The notes under the pieces were generated by a model. That model had not been told where the DNA came from, made no database searches, and saw only the letters and a list, made by a program, of their open reading frames with translations. Shown here in pieces: positions 1 to 13,100 of a stretch of 64,000 nt of DNA. Positions within the stretch are counted from its first letter, which is position 1; every line of letters starts with the position of its first letter. The stretch is taken from positions 47,035,902 to 47,099,901 of the forward strand of contig OX246742.1 of the NCBI GenBank assembly GCA_945910005.1, given 5' to 3'. The position numbers were made by a program, and so were the translations under genes. The DNA is from Isoperla grammatica (taxonomy: Eukaryota; Arthropoda; Insecta; Plecoptera; Perlodidae).

Positions 1-3000
1 CTGCGCAGAGCAACAGGTACACCTGTGAGGGTAATGGTGGCTCCGGCACCCCACGGGTATCAGAGGTGGTCGCGATGAAGTGGGGGTCTAACGACCTGAC
101 CCCGTACTCGGACACACCTGCGCAGAGCAACAGGTACAACTGTGAGGGTAATGGTGGCTCCGGGGACCCCACGGGTATCAGAGGTGGTCGCGATGAAGTG
201 GGGGTCTAACGACCTGACCCCGTACTCGGACACACCTGCGCAGAGCAACAGGTACATCTGTGAGGGTAATGGTGGCTCCGGGGACCCCACGGGTATCAGA
301 GGTGGTCGCGATGAAGTGGGGGTCAAACGACCTGACCCCGTACTCGGGCACACCTGCACAGAGCAACAGGTACACCTGTGAGTCTAATGGTGGCTCCGGG
401 GACCCCACGGGTATCAGAGGTGGTCGCTATGAAGTGGGGGTCAAACGACCTGACCCCGTACTGGGGCACACCTGCGCAGAGCAACAGGTACATCTGTGAG
501 GGTAATGGTGGCTCCGGGGACCCCACGGGTATCAGAGGTGGTCGCGATGAAGTGGGGGTCAAACGACCTGACCCCGTACTCGGACACACCTGCGCAGAGC
601 AACAGGTCACAGCTGTGAGGGTAATGGTGGCTCCGGGGACCCCACGGGTATCAGAGGTGGTCGCGATGAAGTGGGGGTCAAACGACCTGACCCCGTACTG
701 GGGCACACCTGCGCAGAGCAACAGGTACATCTGTGAGGGTAATGGTGGCTCCGGGGACCCCACGGGTATCAGAGGTGGTCGCGATGAAGTGGGGGTCAAA
801 CGACCTGACCCCGTACTCGGACACACCTGCGCAGAGCAACAGGTCACATCTGTGAGGGAAATGGTGGCTCCGGGGACCCCCCGGGTATCAGAGGTGGTCG
901 CGATGAAGTGGGGGTCAAACGACCTGACCCCGTACTCGGGCACACCTGCGCAGAACAACAGGTACATCTGTGAGGGTAATGGTGGCTCCGGGGACCCCAC
1001 GGGTATCAGAGGTGGTCGCGATGAAGTGGGGGTCAAACGCCCTGACCCCGTACTGGGGCACACCTGCGCAGAGCAACAGGTACATCTGTGAGGGTAATGG
1101 TGGCTCCGGGGACCCCACGGGTATCAGAGGTGGTCGCGATGAAGTGGGGGTCAAACGACCTGACCCCGTACTCGGACACACCTGCGCAGAGCAACAGGTA
1201 CACCTGTGAGTCTAATGGTGGCTCCGGGGACCCCGCGGGTATCAGAGGTGGTCGCGATGAAGTGGGGGTCTAACGACCTGACCCCGTACTGGGGCACACC
1301 TGCGGAGAGCAACAGGTACAACTGTGAGGGTAATGGTGGCTCCGGGGACCCCGCGGGTATCAGAGGTGGTCGCGATGAAGTGGGGGTCAAACGACCTGAC
1401 CCCGTACTGGGGCACACCTGCGCAGAGCAACAGGTACAACTGTGAGGGTAATGGTGGCTCCGGGGACCCCGCGGGCATCAGAGGTGGTCGCGATGAAGTG
1501 GGGGCCTAACGACCTGACCCCGTACTCGGGCACACCTGCGCAAACAACAGGTACAACTGTGAGGGTAATGGTGGCTCCGGGGACCCCGCGGGTATCAGAG
1601 GTGGTCGCGATGAAGTGGGGGTCAAACGACCTGACCCCGTACTGGGGCACACCTGCGCAGAGCAACAGGTACAACTGTGAGGGTAATGGTGGCTCCGGGG
1701 ACCCCGCGGGTATCAGAGGTGGTCGCGATGAAGTGGGGGTCAAACGACCTGACCCCGTACTGGGGCACACCTGCGCAGAGCAACAGGTACAACTGTGAGG
1801 GTAATGGTGGCTCCGGGGACCCCGCGGGTATCAGAGGTGGTCGCGATGAAGTGGGGGCCTAACGACCTGACCCCGTACTCGGGCACACCTGCGCAAACAA
1901 CAGGTACAACTGTGAGGGTAATGGTGGCTCCGGGGACCCCGCGGGTATCAGAGGTGGTCGCGATGAAGTGGGGGTCAAACGACCTGACCCCGTACTGGGG
2001 CACACCTGCGCAGAGCAACAGGTACAACTGTGAGGGTAATGGTGGCTCCGGGGACCCCGCGGGTATCAGAGGTGGTCGCGATGAAGTGGGGGTCAAACGA
2101 CCTGACCCCGTACTGGGGCACACCTGCGCAGAGCAACAGGTACAACTGTGAGGGTAATGGTGGCTCCGGGGACCCCGCGGGTATCAGAGGTGGTCGCGAT
2201 GAAGTGGGGGTCAAACGACCTGACCCCGTACTCGGGCACACCTGCGCAGAGCAACAGGTACAACTGTGAGGGTAATGGTGGCTCCGGGGACCCCGCGGGT
2301 ATCAGAGGTGGTCGCGATGAAGTGGGGGTCAAACGACCTGACCCCGTACTCGGGCACACCTGCGCAGAGCAACAGGTACAACTGTGAGGGTAATGGTGGC
2401 TCCGGGGACCCCGCGGGTATCAGAGGTGGTCGCGATGAAGTGGGGGTCAAACGACCTGACCCCGTACTGGGGCACACCTGCGCAGAGCAACAGGTACACC
2501 TGTGAGGGTAATGGTGGCTCCGGGGACCCCACGGGTATCAGAGGTGGTCGCGATGAAGTGGGGGTCAAACGACCTGACCCCGTACTGGGGCACACCTGCG
2601 CAGAGCAACAGGTACATCTGTGAGTCTAATGGTGGCTCCGGGGACCCCACGGGTATCAGAGGTGGTCGCGATGAAGTGGGGGTCTAACGACCTGACCCCG
2701 TACTCGGGCACACCTGCGCAGAGCAACAGGTACACCTGTGAGGGTAATGGTGGCTCCGGCACCCCACGGGTATCAGAGGTGGTCGCGATGAAGTGGGGGT
2801 CTAACGACCTGACCCCGTACTCGGACACACCTGCGCAGAGCAACAGGTACAACTGTGAGGGTAATGGTGGCTCCGGGGACCCCACGGGTATCAGAGGTGG
2901 TCGCGATGAAGTGGGGGTCTAACGACCTGACCCCGTACTCGGACACACCTGCGCAGAGCAACAGGTACATCTGTGAGGGTAATGGTGGCTCCGGGGACCC

Positions 3001-6000
3001 CACGGGTATCAGAGGTGGTCGCGATGAAGTGGGGGTCAAACGACCTGACCCCGTACTCGGGCACACCTGCACAGAGCAACAGGTACACCTGTGAGTCTAA
3101 TGGTGGCTCCGGGGACCCCACGGGTATCAGAGGTGGTCGCTATGAAGTGGGGGTCAAACGACCTGACCCCGTACTGGGGCACACCTGCGCAGAGCAACAG
3201 GTACATCTGTGAGGGTAATGGTGGCTCCGGGGACCCCACGGGTATCAGAGGTGGTCGCGATGAAGTGGGGGTCAAACGACCTGACCCCGTACTCGGACAC
3301 ACCTGCGCAGAGCAACAGGTCACAGCTGTGAGGGTAATGGTGGCTCCGGGGACCCCACGGGTATCAGAGGTGGTCGCGATGAAGTGGGGGTCAAACGACC
3401 TGACCCCGTACTGGGGCACACCTGCGCAGAGCAACAGGTACATCTGTGAGGGTAATGGTGGCTCCGGGGACCCCACGGGTAACAGAGGTGGTCGCGATGA
3501 AGTGGGGGTCAAACGACCTGACCCCGTACTCGGACACACCTGCGCAGAGCAACAGGTCACATCTGTGAGGGAAATGGTGGCTCCGGGGACCCCCCGGGTA
3601 TCAGAGGTGGTCGCGATGAAGTGGGGGTCAAACGACCTGACCCCGTACTCGGGCACACCTGCGCAGAACAACAGGTACATCTGTGAGGGTAATGGTGGCT
3701 CCGGGGACCCCACGGGTATCAGAGGTGGTCGCGATGAAGTGGGGGTCAAACGCCCTGACCCCGTACTGGGGCACACCTGCGCAGAGCAACAGGTACATCT
3801 GTGAGGGTAATGGTGGCTCCGGGGACCCCACGGGTATCAGAGGTGGTCGCGATGAAGTGGGGGTCAAACGACCTGACCCCGTACTCGGACACACCTGCGC
3901 AGAGCAACAGGTACACCTGTGAGTCTAATGGTGGCTCCGGGGACCCCGCGGGTATCAGAGGTGGTCGCGATGAAGTGGGGGTCTAACGACCTGACCCCGT
4001 ACTGGGGCACACCTGCGCAGAGCAACAGGTACAACTGTGAGGGTAATGGTGGCTCCGGGGACCCCGCGGGTATCAGAGGTGGTCGCGATGAAGTGGGGGT
4101 CAAACGACCTGACCCCGTACTGGGGCACACCTGCGCAGAGCAACAGGTACAACTGTGAGGGTAATGGTGGCTCCGGGGACCCCGCGGGTATCAGAGGTGG
4201 TCGCGATGAAGTGGGGGCCTAACGACCTGACCCCGTACTCGGGCACACCTGCGCAGAGCAACAGGTACAACTGTGAGGGTAATGGTGGCTCCGGGGACCC
4301 CGCGGGTATCAGAGGTGGTCGCGATGAAGTGGGGGCCTAACGACCTGACCCCGTACTGGGGCACACCTGCGCAGAGCAACAGGTACACCTGTGAGGGTAA
4401 TGGTGGCTCCGGGGACCCCACGGGTATCAGAGGTGGTCGCGATGAAGTGGGGGTCTAACGACCTGACCCCGTACTGGGGCACACCTGCGCAGAGCAACAG
4501 GTACAACTGTGAGGGTAATGGTGGCTCCGGGGACCCCGCGGGTATCAGAGGTGGTCGCGATGAAGTGGGGGTCAAACGACCTGACCCCGTACTGGGGCAC
4601 ACCTGCGCAGAGCAACAGGTACAACTGTGAGGGTAATGGTGGCTCCGGGGACCCCGCGGGTATCAGAGGTGGTCGCGATGAAGTGGGGGTCAAACGACCT
4701 GACCCCGTACTGGGGCACACCTGCGCAGAGCAACAGGTACAACTGTGAGGGTAATGGTGGCTCCGGGGACCCCGCGGGTATCAGAGGTGGTCGCGATGAA
4801 GTGAAGGTCAAACGACCTGACCCCGTACTCGGGCACACCTGCGCAGAGCAACAGGTACACCTGTGAGTCTAATGGTGGCTCCGGGGACCCCACGGGTATC
4901 AGAGGTGGTCGCGATGAAGTGGGGGTCAAACGACCTGACCCCGTACTGGGGCACACCTGCGCAGAGCAACAGGTACAACTGTGAGGGTAATGGTGGCTCG
5001 GGGGACCCCACGGGTATCAGAGGTGGTCGCGATGAAGTGGGGGTCAAACGACCTGACCCCGTACTCGGGCACACCTGCGCAGAGCAACAGGTACATCTGT
5101 GAGGGTAATGGTGGCTCCGGGGACCCCGCGGGTATCAGAGGTGGTCGCGATGAAGTGGGGGTCAAACGACCTGACCCCGTACTCGGGCACACCTGCGCAG
5201 AGCAACAGGTACACCTGTGAGGGTAATGGTGGCTCCGGGGACCCCACGGGTATCAGAGGTGGTCGCGATGAAGTGGGGGTCTAACGACCTGACCCCGTAC
5301 TCGGGCACACCTGCGCAGAGCAACAGGTACACCTGTGAGGGTAATGGTGGCTCCGGGGACCCCACGGGTATCAGAGGTGGTCGCGATGAAGTGGGGGTCA
5401 AACGACCTGACCCCGTACTGGGGCACACCTGCGCAGAGCAACAGGTACATCTGTGAGGGTAATGGTGGCTCCGGGGACCCCACGGGTATCAGAGGTGGTC
5501 GCGATGAAGTGGGGGTCAAACGACCTGACCCCGTACTGGGGCACACCTGCGCAGAGCAACAGGTACACCTGTGAGTCTAATGGTGGCTCCGGGGACCCCA
5601 CGGGTATCAGAGGTGGTCGCGATGAAGTGGGGGTCAAACGACCTGACCCCGTACTGGGGCACACCTGCGCAGAGCAACAGGTACAACTGTGAGGGTAATG
5701 GTGGCTCCGGGGACCCCACGGGTATCAGAGGTGGTCGCGATGAAGTGGGGGTCAAACGACCTGACCCCGTACTCGGGCACACCTGCGCAGAGCAACAGGT
5801 ACACCTGTGAGGGTAATGGTGGCTCCGGGGACCCCACGGGTATCAGAGGTGGTCGCGATGAAGTGGGGGTCTAACGACCTGACCCCGTACTCGGGCACAC
5901 CTGCGCAGAGCAACAGGTACACCTGTGAGTCTAATGGTGGCTCCGGGGACCCCGCGGGTATCAGAGGTGGTCGCGATGAAGTGGGGGTCTAACGACCTGA

Positions 6001-7830
6001 CCCCGTACTCGGGCACACCTGCGCAGAGCAACAGGTACAACTGTGAGGGTAATGGTGGCTCCGGGGACCCCGCGGGTATCAGAGGTGGTCGCGATGAAGT
6101 GGGGGTCAAACGACCTGACCCCGTACTGGGGCACACCTGCGCAGAGCAACAGGTACAACTGTGAGGGTAATGGTGGCTCCGGGGACCCCACGGGTATCAG
6201 AGGTGGTCGCGATGAAGTGGGGGTCTAACGACCTGACCCCGTACTCGGGCACACCTGCGCAGAGCAACAGGTACACCTGTGAGTCTAATGGTGGCTCCAG
6301 GGACCCCGCGGGTATCAGAGGTGGTCGCGATGAAGTGGGGGTCAAACGACCTGACCCCGTACTCGGGCACACCTGCGCAGAGCAACAGGTACATCTGTGA
6401 GTCTGTCTAATGGTGGCTCCGGGGACCCCGCGGGTATCAGAGGTGGTCGCGATGAAGTGGGGGTCAAACGACCTGACCCCGTACTGGGGCACACCTGCGC
6501 AGAGCAACAGGTACAACTGTGAGGGTAATGGTGGCTCCGGGGACCCCGCGGGTATCAGAGGTGGTCGCGATGAAGTGGGGGTCTAACGACCTGACCCCGT
6601 ACTGGGGCACACCTGCGCAGAGCAACAGGTACACCTGTGAGTCTAATGGTGGCTCCGGGGACCCCACGGGTATCAGAGGTGGTCGCGATGAAGTGGGGGT
6701 CAAACGACCTGACCCCGTACTGGGGCACACCTGCGCAGAGCAACAGGTACACCTGTGAGGGTAATGGTGGCTCCGGGGACCCCACGGGTATCAGAGGGGG
6801 TCGCGATGAAGTGGGGGTCAAACGACCTGACCCCGTACTCGGGCACACCTGCGCAGAGCAACAGGTACAACTGTGAGGGTAATGGTGGCTCCGGGGACCC
6901 CACGGGTATCAGAGGTGGTCGCGATGAAGTGGGGGTCAAACGACCTGACCCCGTACTGGGGCACACCTGCGCAGAGCAACAGGTACAACTGTGAGGGTAA
7001 TGGTGGCTCCGGGGACCCCGCGGGTATCAGAGGTGGTCGCGATGAAGTGGGGGTCAAACGACCTGACCCCGTACTGGGGCACACCTGCGCAGAGCAACAG
7101 GTACATCTGTGAGGGTAATGGTGGCTCCGGGGACCCCACGGGTATCAGAGGGGGTCGCGATGAAGTGGGGGTCAAACGACCTGACCCCGTACTCGGGCAC
7201 ACCTGCGCAGAGCAACAGGTACATCTGTGAGTCTAATGGTGGCTCCGGGGACCCCGCGGGTATCAGAGGTGGTCGCGATGAAGTGGGGGTCAAACGACCT
7301 GACCCCGTACTCGGGCACACCTGCGCAGAGCAACAGGTACAACTGTGAGGGTAATGGTGGCTCCGGGGACCCCACGGGTATCAGAGGTGGCTGCGATGAA
7401 GTGGGGGTCAAACGAACTGACCCCGTACTCGGGCACACCTGCGCAGAGCAACAGGTCACAGCTGTGAGTCTTATGGTGGCTCCGGGGACCCCACGGGTAT
7501 CAGAGGTGGCTGCGATGAAGTGGGGGTCAAACGACCTGACCCCGTACTGGCGCACACCTGCGCAGAGCAACAGGTCACAGCTGTGAGGGTAATGGTGGCT
7601 CCGGGGCCCCCCCGGGTATCAGAGGTGGCTGCGATGAAGTGGGGGTCAAACGAACTGACCCCGTACTCGGGCACACCTGCGCAGAGCAACAGGTCACAGC
7701 TGTGAGGGTAATGGTGGCTCCGGGGACCCCACGGGTATCAGAGGTGGTCGCGATGAAGTGGGGTCAAACGACCTGACCCCGTACTGGGGCACACCTGCGC
7801 AGAGCAACAGGTCACGTCTGTGCGCAGGGC
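1..7830. repeat. 118-bp GC-rich satellite array, about 66 copies
   Basis: Tandem copies of a 118-bp unit fill the first 7.8 kb. Each copy carries recognisable blocks such as GGTGGTCGCGATGAAGTG and CCTGACCCCGTACT. Copies differ at a few recurring sites: CCCAC or CCCGC, GTCTAAC or GTCAAAC, CGGGCAC, CGGACAC or GGGGCAC, and TACAC, TACAAC or TACATC. The most diverged copies sit at the right edge (7380-7830), as expected for an array margin. Occasional 1-bp indels (for example near 45, 1549 and 2758) shift the period. The array is clearly more GC-rich than the flanking DNA. Because 118 is not a multiple of 3, frames change from copy to copy, and the open frames on both strands look like by-products. 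The left end is cut by the window. The array lies on the 3' side of the JHBP-like exons, so it could be intronic to that gene. Confidence 0.97.
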
Positions 7831-8079
7831 AGCCATCTTTGAGACCAAACCTTCACGTTGCCATTGAGGAACAATTCAGTATATCTGCTTTATCATTAGT
7901 TCTTTCAAAATCAGCCTTTTTATATATTATAGTAGTATGTGATTCTTTTTTACTCAATTTAACTTTTTGTATAGTTTACAAGAAAAATAAATAGTTAGTT
8001 AATTCACAATGCATCATATTGTGTTGATGTAGCCTCGGCTATTTTGGTCACCTCGCACGACGAGCAGAGCTGTACCTAC

Positions 8080-8172
8080 CTGCTTTGAAGAGCGGTCTAA
8101 CAGCATTCAGCGCGATCTTCAGGCAATCGTCAAACCCAGGCTTTCCAACTTTGCAGTTCTTAAAATAATCCG
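8080..8172 (-). CDS. JHBP-like gene exon 2 (paired-cysteine region)
   Basis: The exon has 93 bases between a TTTTGCAG acceptor and a GTAGGT donor. It carries the C-x9-C pair and the LKIALNAVRPLF helix typical of the start of the takeout/JHBP fold. It ends in phase 1, so a further exon is needed to continue the domain. Confidence 0.78.
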
Positions 8173-9195
8173 CTGCAAAATAACACAACATATCGGGTTA
8201 CGAATTAACACATATATTATCAGCTTGAATATAATATACAATCATTTAATCTGCTTCTTATGTAGTTACAATTATTAACATATGCAAATATTATATTATA
8301 GTAAGGACTGGATGCACAGTGTCCACTTGATTTGAGCAATTCTTTGTTGCTATGGAACTGTTTTATTACATACTATGACGATCAAGTTGAGTTACAAGTA
8401 CAGACTATCCTAATTTTAATTAATTCTGCTATAATTGATCCTTGGCCAGCACAGCCTGGTATCTTGACTCAAGTCTTGATGCAATGTTCACTGCACATCG
8501 TAATGAACTGGTCACACTGGTCAAGTTGTGCCGTGATTGGGGTCACCGGTGCATTCAGGCATCTACATAATATACCAGGTACCGGTCAAGCGTGGTAACG
8601 CACATGGTGAGAAGTGTGACTTATCAGCAGAGGTGTTTGTTTTTCGCAAAGCTCGATACATCGAAATATGTTATTCGATGCGTTATGTCTTTTTGTTTCA
8701 CATATCTCCAAGAAATTATATCGCGAAATAAAACGAGTACTGTGAATAAAACGAATTGTTTGATTTTTTAGCGGAATAAGAACATTTCGAGTCCAAAAAG
8801 CGAAAAAAAAAACAATTTCGCCTTTTTGAAATATTCAAACGGAAATTGCCGTTGTATTTTATCATTAAAATGTTAATATTTAAACAAAATACCATAACTT
8901 CCGCGAATTTAATGCCTACTAATGTGCTCAATTGTTTGCTCCTACCTCGTCTACTAATGCATAATTTATAGAAACACACTAAAAGTCATTTTCTAAATTC
9001 CTAACATTCCTCAAAAGTTTCAATTTTAGTCATATTCCGACCACAATTAATAAGAAAATATCTGACATGTTAACTCGACTCACCCAATGGTAACACTTCC
9101 ATCCCGGCAGCCCGTACCTCCATGTCCATGTTCATAAGACACAACATTAACACACACACTCCATAACTCTGAACGAAGAGCATGTTGATGCTCAT
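8080..9195 (-). CDS. Takeout/JHBP-like secreted protein, first two exons only
   Basis: Exons are 9195-9084 and 8172-8080. Exon 1 starts at the first in-frame ATG; an in-frame TGA lies upstream with no ATG between. It encodes 37 residues with a hydrophobic stretch (VCVLMLCLM), read as a signal peptide. The donor is GTGAGT. Exon 2 follows a TTTTGCAG acceptor, and the phase-1 junction restores an alanine codon. It encodes DYFKNC then FDDCLKIALN and RPLFKAG. This is the paired-cysteine start of the hemolymph JHBP/takeout family (cysteines at residues 44 and 54), which binds small hydrophobic ligands outside the cell. The exon 2 donor is GTAGGT. Family members are usually near 250 residues, so most of the gene is missing here; it would have to lie in or left of the satellite. 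I see nothing notable in the 911-bp intron. Function beyond family membership is inference. Confidence 0.75.
9084..9195 (-). CDS. JHBP-like gene exon 1 (signal peptide)
   Basis: The exon has 112 bases and holds 37 codons plus one base. It begins MSINMLFVQS and ends EVLPL before a GTGAGT donor at 9083-9078. The start is the only in-frame ATG after an upstream TGA. Confidence 0.72.
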
Positions 9196-9930
9196 GTTGA
9201 ATACTGTCACAGTACACTTAGCGTTGCAGAGATATGAGTGATCGCCCAATCAGTGGATGCGGACCACAGCTGCACCGAAGAGGGGACTTTCCCTTTCACC
9301 TAATCAGATCTGCCAAAATGCAGTCGGCTTGAGTTGAGCAACAAGTCGTTTGGCCAGACTGCAGCTGCAGTGGTCCATGTTGCACTCGTTTTCACGCGAA
9401 CCTGTCGCGCATAATTCATCCCAGCGATCAACCCAACTATCTAAATGTTAATGATTCAAGAACAGGATTCACAAAAAGTTGCATCTCAGAGATTTTAAAT
9501 GCCACCACTTGTTGCATACTACAAATTGTTTATAAGAAATTATATTTGAGATAATATTTGATAACTTTTCGTAGGAATATCTGTTGCAGTGTTCTTCGCT
9601 TCAGGGTCCTCATTCCAGTAATCTTGCGCCCAGGTTGCGGAATAGGAGCGCAACTTTACAGCCGACTAGAACTGTCCTGGAATGAGGGCCTTGGTGACTA
9701 TTAGGGTGCTGGGGTAGCTGGGAAGGATATCCAAGGGCCCCGAAATACCTTACCGATATGTTCGTCACAAGCGACCGACTCGTGACCAATCAGAGACCGG
9801 TATTTCTATTTGTGGCTCGCTGATTGGCCAAGAATTACTCGTCTGTGACGTAACCATCTGTAAGGTTGTTTCAGCACAAGTATAATAAGAGACACAGACG
9901 ATTGTCAACGTATGTTTACATGAGTACCCG
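9196..9930. other. Spacer between lipase 3' end and JHBP-like start
   Basis: This is the upstream (promoter) side of the JHBP-like gene. I see no convincing TATA box. The stretch at about 9655-9735 matches the body of the tRNA-derived repeat at 12115-12335 for about 50 bp. It is followed by the foldback element at 9747-9865. Confidence 0.5.
9747..9865. mobile_element. Foldback MITE, copy 1
   Basis: The ends are inverted repeats (ACCTTAC at the left, GTAAGGT at the right), with an inner CCAATCAG / CTGATTGG pair. The same organisation (GTTCGTCACA near one end, TCTGTGACG near the other, CCAATCAG inside) recurs at 20972-21120, so this is a family rather than a chance hairpin. There is no coding capacity. 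Confidence 0.6.
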
Positions 9931-9936
9931 TTTATT
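9931..9936 (-). terminator. Polyadenylation signal of the lipase gene
   Basis: AATAAA on the minus strand, 140 bp downstream of the proposed lipase stop codon. The position is right for a 3' UTR and gives independent support to the small last exon. Confidence 0.5.
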
Positions 9937-10075
9937 TGCACATTATAAAGCGATCTTTGACGATCTAAGCCAACTTTGTTAGAGTAACTTGCATGTTGCA
10001 GTAAGAGATGCTTTGAGCGTCGAGTCTAAAGCCAGGTTTACATGATGAAAGAACAACATTGTGTCTTGTGCAGAT

Positions 10076-10115
10076 TTATAACCTGATTTGTTGCACTGAT
10101 TTCTTCCAGGCACCC
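10076..10115 (-). CDS. Proposed lipase terminal exon 6
   Basis: The exon has 40 bases after TTGCAG and encodes GAWKKSVQQIRL then TAA. The phase fits exon 5 and an AATAAA follows 140 bp on. The sequence is only loosely like family C-termini, so this is an inference. Confidence 0.45.
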
Positions 10116-13100
10116 CTGCAACGTAGCTGACGGGGCCCTAGTCTCACGATGCCACCCCCCGGTAACGCCTCCACCCCCACATCGCCGCCCCCGTGAGTCC
10201 GGCGCCGCCCGAGAAGCAGACCACCCCCAGCAGTGAGGGTAAGCCCCACACCCTCCAGGCTGAGGCACCTCCACCCTCTGTACCGGGGACCGGGGGTTGA
10301 CTGAAGTATAGAGTGTCACCCCTAGAAACAAGCAAACACACAATCAATGGTTCCTCTGTCACTGTTCACATTAAAATCGTAATGTTGTAATGATTATCAT
10401 GAGAAAATGTACAATTGCGACCCCAATCCCGATTACGATCACGATGCCGACAATTGTGGTTGAAGCTTTGGGTTTTAAATATTGAATATTATCAAATAAA
10501 GCCGCTAGATTGTGACAACAGCAAGAATAGTCTCATGTTTACCCTATAATTATACTTCGGCTAATCAAGGTATACTTGATCTCCGCTAGGCGAAGATCAA
10601 GCAGACCTTGCGGCTAATAAGATAGTAATCTATGTGTTTTGTGGGGCGCAATTATTAAACACGTTAAAAGAAGATAGAGATCCACAATAACTTGATTATA
10701 TCAATCAACAACAACTTACGGCGCAATGGCTGCAAACTCTCCCATCAAGTTACTCGAATTAGCGTTGCAACCTCGACATCCGTCCTGCCCGCGTATCTCG
10801 AGGTCAAAGCAGCCGGTGACGTCATCAATAGAGTCACACTCATAGGCTGAGTAGTCTCTGTCTTTGAGGATGGACTCTCTGAAGTAGACGTGCGCTCTGC
10901 TGTGGCTGCAGGTGGGCAGTACACACCCCGGCTGGTAGACCCCTCGATGGGGGTAGAAGTCTGCGTGGCCGCACGGGGCCTTCAAGCCCAGCAGCTGAGT
11001 GTCTGTGTGGATCACGTCGACAAACAACGCGTCACTCTTGTCCAGCCTGGTGTCCGGGCCCTGAGAGCCGTACCTCACACCCGCAGGGTCCAGCCCTAAA
11101 CAATACGTCAGTTCATAAGATTGCAATATTACGAAATTTCAATAAAACCCCACAATATTGTCTCATTTTTTCGAAACAAAATCAGATTTGCGTTCGTTTT
11201 TACGGATCGTTTGTTTTTGCCGAAGACATCCAAAATATCCCGCTACGTATACTCCTAATTTTTTTAATTGTAATTGTCGATTATTTTCAAATTATGAACG
11301 AAACCCGTTAAACTGTCACAATAGCGGCATTTACACGTACACTCTTGCGCGCACGCTTGCGTGTCGCGTTCTTGTGCAGAGGAAAGACAGCGCGCAAAAC
11401 CGTGGGTTGGAGCACCGCGCAAGAGTGTGGTGTCTAAAACTGCATCACACTCTTGCGCGCACGCTCCGCAGGGAAACGAAAGCGCGCGTTCCAGAGTGTG
11501 CGTGTAAATGCCAATCCCTTCGTCTTTACTACACTTTTACGTGGCGCGTGGAGTGTTCGGAGTTTTCAGATGATTCAGGACGTTCTTTCCCTTGCAAGCT
11601 TGCTTTTACACGGACAGTTTTACCTGCACTCTTGCGCGCGCGCAACCCTCAGATGATTCGCGACGTTCTTTCCCTTGCAAGGCATTTGCTTTTACACGTA
11701 CAGTTTCACCTGCAGGAAAGAACGCGCGACAACGAATCCCGCGCGCAAGAGTTCACTTGTAAAGGCCCCTAATGCCCGAGTGTTTAGTCCGAGTCCTCAC
11801 CTGTGATCCTGGCTACCCGGCCACGCGTGACGTGTTGTCCGGCCACCCCCGCCACGTGCGCGCCCAGGCTGTGTCCAATCAGGTGCAGGCTGTCAAGGTC
11901 AACAGCTTCCTGCTCAACCAGGTAGTCCAGGAACATGGCCAGGTATCGGCCCACGTCCAACGTCCTTCTCATTGGTCCCAGGTAACAGTGTAGAGACAGT
12001 CCGGCTAGGTCTCCCCAGTCTACAGCTATCACGTTGATACGCGAGCTGTTTCGGCTGCGGGGGTCCAAGTAGGCTGAAATTATAATAATGTTGGTGCACA
12101 CCAGCTTTACCTGATGTGCCCCTCTTCAGGTGACTATCTAGGTTATTAGGGTGTTTGGATAGTTGGGAAGGATTGTCCGAGGGCTGATAGTATGACTCAA
12201 TCCCAGCATTCGCTTTTACGACTGAGGAAAACCTCGAAAAAACCTTCAGTCAGGACTGCCGGTGACCGGAATCGAACCGGCGACCTCCCGAATAAGAGTC
12301 TCGCGTCTTACCGCTGAGCCACCTCTATCGGTAAGTTGGCTGCATCAGTTGTCCGAGTCCAACTGTACCAACCTAATCATCTACTTCCTACCGTCTTCTT
12401 TGAACAGGTCCATTAGGAATAATTAATGACCTTGGGTTGGAGCGGGGGTGACTGATAAGGGTTCTGCACTCCACTAACCGCCTGTACGAAGGTGTGAACG
12501 AACCCCAGGAATCTGTTTAGTTTGTTGGCCCTTCGAATAAGTCAGTCTACTTGTCCTTTTCTATACTAATTGACAGTCTAACTCGCTCGGCGAGGCTAAA
12601 ATCTGTCTTCAAGAATATCCCAACAATCTCTCCCTGTGTAAGGACTAAGGACCCTTAAGGTTTGTGCTTTCTATATCCTCTTGACTTCAGCCAACACTCT
12701 ATGATGTTTTTAAGTATTCTTGCCTGAATATCCCACGTTGCTGCCACACAAGATATATCACTCCCAACTCTTTGGCCCTCTCACCATCTTTTATCTTCTG
12801 GATCATCTCAGCTTTGAGGGTGTTTATGAACCCGTGGATGAGTACCTTGGTCGGGGCTCGTCTTAGCATCATGTAAGGCAACGAGTTGTTGATCTTCAAC
12901 TGTGTCTCAGCCACTTGGTCGCCCTTCAACCTGGAAGCATATTATGATGTATATTTCCATTTGGATTTATAATAAACATTGCATGTGTTGGCGGTGGGGA
13001 AGTGTATCTAGGTTAGTCCTAGTTGGTGATAACCTATCGAAGAGTGCTCATCATTGATCAGTACTCGAAATATTGCGTTTTAATTTTAATTGTGACAAGA

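Noticed and set aside
1..7830. CRISPR-like array
   Set aside because: The whole 118-bp unit repeats with no unique spacers, in a eukaryotic context; it is a satellite.
60..7994. Dozens of open frames of 60-246 codons on both strands
   Set aside because: They are produced by the 118-bp satellite. Frames shift from unit to unit and overlap on both strands; no start, splice or domain signal.
12255..12330. tRNA gene
   Set aside because: A and B boxes are good but the outer ends do not pair as an acceptor stem; it is a SINE head.
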